Assembly (NCBI GenBank): GCA_050633285.1
Contig: JBOEGG010000008.1
Span: 46,808-110,807 of the forward strand
Direction of reading: 5' to 3'
DNA from: UBA1672 sp050633285
GTDB taxonomy: Bacteria; Pseudomonadota; Alphaproteobacteria; Micavibrionales; Micavibrionaceae
DNA length: 64,000 bases
Part shown: piece by piece, positions 62,182-64,000 of the stretch
Numbering within the stretch: position 1 is the first letter of the stretch
Layout of the letters: each line of letters opens with the position of its first letter
Translations under genes and position numbers: made by a program
The notes under the pieces: model-generated
The model's input: the letters and a program-made list of their open reading frames with translations, nothing else
What the model was told of the DNA's origin: nothing
The model's database searches: none

Positions 62182-62207
62182 TGGTAGCGGAGGAGAGATT
62201 TGAACTC
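62182..62207 (-). repeat. tRNA 3'-end-like remnant (possible att site)
   Basis: Read on the minus strand the sequence contains GAGTTCAAATCTC, a T-arm/T-loop, and ends CTCCGCTACCA, like the last third of a tRNA with CCA. No matching 5' half or anticodon arm is adjacent and only three T-stem pairs form, so it is not a complete tRNA. A duplicated tRNA 3' end is the usual scar of an integrated element, here leading into the accessory genes to the right. Confidence 0.5.
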
Positions 62208-62302
62208 GTGCTTATTATCTCTATTTTCTTTCTATATCAATACCTTGTGATCGCTTTTGGTGGTCTGTATGTATCACCTTTGTGTACCACTTTTCAAGAT
62301 AA

Positions 62303-62791
62303 TTAGTTGTTTTGTTGTGCTGACCATACTCCACGCTTTTTTGTTTGAGCCTGTTTTTCTTCGTATAGGTAGTAATCACCTGAGTAGTGACTGTAGTTCT
62401 TTGCCATACCAGATAGAACCATCATGGAGCCAATATCTAATTGTTCTATTAGGCAGTGCATTACATGTCGCTTGTATTTGTCTTGTTCGACTGCTTTACA
62501 CGTGAGGTTTCCTTCTTGAATTAGGCTCTCTAGTAAAAGCTTGGCGGCTAGATAATAGGGAGTATTGTTTTCTGGAGCATCTATGCCCCATAGTCTGATT
62601 GTTTTTCCGCTAGCAACAATTGTATCGCCATCAATAACACGTTCTAGCTTGTGCGTTTGGTAAACTTGTTCTTGTGTGCTTGTACAATCAATAATCTGCG
62701 TATCACAAGGAGATATGGTCTTTATTTCTTCTTTGGCAGTGACACTTAGAGATATGAGCATAAACAGAGAAGTAATAATTGGTAATTTCAT
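62303..62791 (-). CDS. Exported thermonuclease-family (SNase-like) protein
   Basis: 162 residues from the ATG at 62791, coupled to the upstream small gene by an ATGA overlap. Signal peptide (about 1-19). ERVIDGDTI at 50-58 and LWGIDAPE at 67-74 are SNase core motifs; Arg66, Asp71, Glu74 and Arg108 stand where the nuclease keeps its Arg, Asp, Glu and Arg. Probably a calcium-dependent secreted nuclease; substrate use is not proven. Confidence 0.85.
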   Translation of the reverse strand: MKLPIITSLFMLISLSVTAKEEIKTISPCDTQIIDCTSTQEQVYQTHKLERVIDGDTIVASGKTIRLWGIDAPENNTPYYLAAKLLLESLIQEGNLTCKAVEQDKYKRHVMHCLIEQLDIGSMMVLSGMAKNYSHYSGDYYLYEEKQAQTKKRGVWSAQQNN

Positions 62792-62994
62792 TGTTTTGTT
62801 AAGCTCGTTAAGTTGTCTGGTATTTGTAACCATTCTATAGCATCTGTAATTTTGTGCCATACATTAGCGCCTTTTACGTCCCCTTTTTCAAATAGTTCTT
62901 CTTCTTTTTTCATGGACTCTAGTAGTGCAGAGCTACCGTGTTTATTAATAAAAATCTGCGCTGTTCTGTATATATCTATTTCTGGAATGCTCAT
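62788..62994 (-). CDS. Small helical protein coupled to SNase gene
   Basis: 68 residues from the ATG at 62994. The pattern AxxFINKHGSSALxxSM...GDVKGANVWHKITDAIEWLQ is seen in many small proteins of alphaproteobacteria and their phages of unknown role. No signal peptide. Its stop overlaps the SNase start. Confidence 0.55.
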   Translation of the reverse strand: MSIPEIDIYRTAQIFINKHGSSALLESMKKEEELFEKGDVKGANVWHKITDAIEWLQIPDNLTSLTKQ

Positions 62995-63124
62995 TACTAT
63001 TACTCTTGTGGATGACTGTGGAGGCAAGTGTATAGGATTTTATGCCTACGTGTCCATAAAAAAAGCCTCCTAATTAGAGACTTTCTTTGTTTGGTATTAA
63101 ATGTGTACCTTATTAGTTACAGTT

Positions 63125-63319
63125 CTAATGGCAGTGCACTGTTCCAGTCTTGTGGTTTTTATGGCAGCATTGACCAGCAGGAGAGCTTTTACGACAGCCG
63201 CCGCCGTGCTCTATAATGTCTTCTTTGATAACTGTATCAGTTGTTTGTGTTGCTGCTATACCGTAGCTAGCTGTAAAAACGGCCATGGCAAGTGCTCCAG
63301 CGAATAATGCTGTCTTCAT
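63125..63319 (-). CDS. Small exported Cys/His-rich peptide
   Basis: 64 residues from the ATG at 63319 (AGAGGAGA ribosome site). Signal peptide KTALFAGALAMAVFTASYGIAA, then GGGCRKSS, GQCCHKNHK and VHCH near the end, with four Cys and several His. Likely a secreted metal-binding or disulfide-stabilised peptide; no family recognised. The gap 63320-63575 shows nothing I can support. Confidence 0.6.
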   Translation of the reverse strand: MKTALFAGALAMAVFTASYGIAATQTTDTVIKEDIIEHGGGCRKSSPAGQCCHKNHKTGTVHCH

Positions 63320-63575
63320 TGTATTCTCCTCTAGATTGTGTGTTTTTATATAATGCACCTATAAAGGATCTTGTCAATTCCTTATCAGTATACGTTGAGC
63401 AAAAACACCATAAAAATCTGAGGGGGTATATGTCTGTATAAGTTTGTCGCTCTTTCCCCCGTGCCCACCTTTTCTAGCCTCTTCATTCTCATTTAAAGGC
63501 TGCCACCTAATTGTGATACAATAGGAATATAAGCTCATCAATAACGATGATCTTGAATTATAAGCGAGGGCATTA

Positions 63576-63857
63576 ATGATAATTGAAACAGACTATACCC
63601 ATAATGGGAACCCAGACTACCCGACTATTCGTATATATGGCGATACATACAGATGGCATAGGGCTGAGCGTTATACATATGAAATTCTTAATACTGATAG
63701 TATGGTGTACCTGCATAGCAATGATAAGTTTACATGTGGCGGTGAAGCAGTAGCAGCAGCTCTTGCTGTGCTCGGGGGGGTAATGTGCACAGATACCAGC
63801 TCTGGCACTACATATTATTCCAATGGTGATGAGCTGAATCTCTTTAGTCCCACATAG
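63576..63857 (+). CDS. Small protein of unknown function
   Basis: 93 residues with a GAGGG ribosome site. Tyr/Thr-rich, with a hydrophobic stretch (AVAAALAVLGGVM) and two Cys (CGGE, CTDT). It could be membrane-associated. The family is not recognised. Confidence 0.45.
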   Translation: MIIETDYTHNGNPDYPTIRIYGDTYRWHRAERYTYEILNTDSMVYLHSNDKFTCGGEAVAAALAVLGGVMCTDTSSGTTYYSNGDELNLFSPT

Positions 63858-63979
63858 CCTAGGTCTACTGAGAACACTTAAGTGACTCCGATAGTGTATC
63901 GTATAAATTGTATCATTGACAATCACTCCAGTTTATCTCATGGTCATTAACTTCATTGAGACACCATAAGGAGATACGC

Positions 63980-64000
63980 ATGAGTGGACAGTTGGTCGGA
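63980..64000 (+). CDS. Start of a gene running off the window
   Basis: A clear AAGGAGAT ribosome site precedes ATG at 63980 (MSGQLVG). Too short to identify. Confidence 0.4.

Noticed and set aside
62150..62300. A complete minus-strand tRNA gene
   Set aside because: Only the T-arm and CCA end are present; no anticodon arm, D-arm or 5' acceptor strand follows.

Overview
The window is a moderately AT-rich stretch of Gram-negative chromosome. It is most consistent with an alphaproteobacterium that makes polyhydroxyalkanoate, has a complex cell envelope and carries a large accessory gene load. Supporting signs are a phasin, a SPOR-tailed D-Ala-D-Ala carboxypeptidase, a BTLCP (LapG-type) protease, a BioC/BioH-type pair and MipA/OmpV and RND systems. 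I cannot name the genus from sequence alone. No rRNA or CRISPR array was seen. There is one complete tRNA, tRNA-Glu(UUC).

Layout. 1-13.5 kb: the end of a beta-helix protein, a divergent SDR/TetR pair, a prephenate dehydrogenase with an extra C-terminal half, an OmpR/EnvZ-type two-component system divergent from a three-gene RND efflux operon, and a MipA-like outer-membrane protein. 13.5-32.8 kb: about 19 kb in which every gene lies on the minus strand. In transcription order these are a 2591-residue DUF11/SdrD-B-like surface protein, a coupled 1383-residue OmpA-domain/outer-membrane protein, an HD-type alarmone hydrolase, a 1266-residue protein that joins a RelA/SpoT synthetase-like domain to a protein-kinase-like domain, a secreted MACPF (perforin-like) protein, and a coupled PD-(D/E)XK nuclease-like protein. 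33-39 kb: a CzcCBA-type heavy-metal efflux operon led by a small Cys/His-rich exported protein. 39-57.6 kb: mainly housekeeping genes, namely recQ, a bioC/bioH-like pair, a Ppx/GppA-like gene, a cation diffusion facilitator, hldE, dacC-like, phasin and the methionine-salvage set mtnB-mtnD-mtnC-mtnA. Among them are a membrane-anchored BTLCP protease with a cytoplasmic MshEN (c-di-GMP-binding type) domain and a small gene behind a Fur-like box. 57.7-61 kb: tRNA-Glu holds an integrated large-serine-recombinase element with an inverted duplication of its end, an NN-centred palindrome that looks like an assembly join, and a fossil tyrosine-integrase start. 61-64 kb: yciB, then a tRNA-3'-end-like remnant and several small accessory genes (thermonuclease-like, Cys/His-rich exported peptide) that may begin a second island running off the window.

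The best candidates for undescribed biology are: (1) the HD hydrolase plus synthetase-kinase pair at 16005-20656, which looks like the two halves of a Rel/SpoT enzyme split into a toxin/antidote-like operon with an added kinase-like domain and helical repeats; (2) the MACPF/nuclease-like pair next to it; and (3) the MshEN-BTLCP fusion, which would put a c-di-GMP sensor and a periplasmic adhesin protease in one polypeptide. All functions are read from motifs; no search or structure prediction was run.
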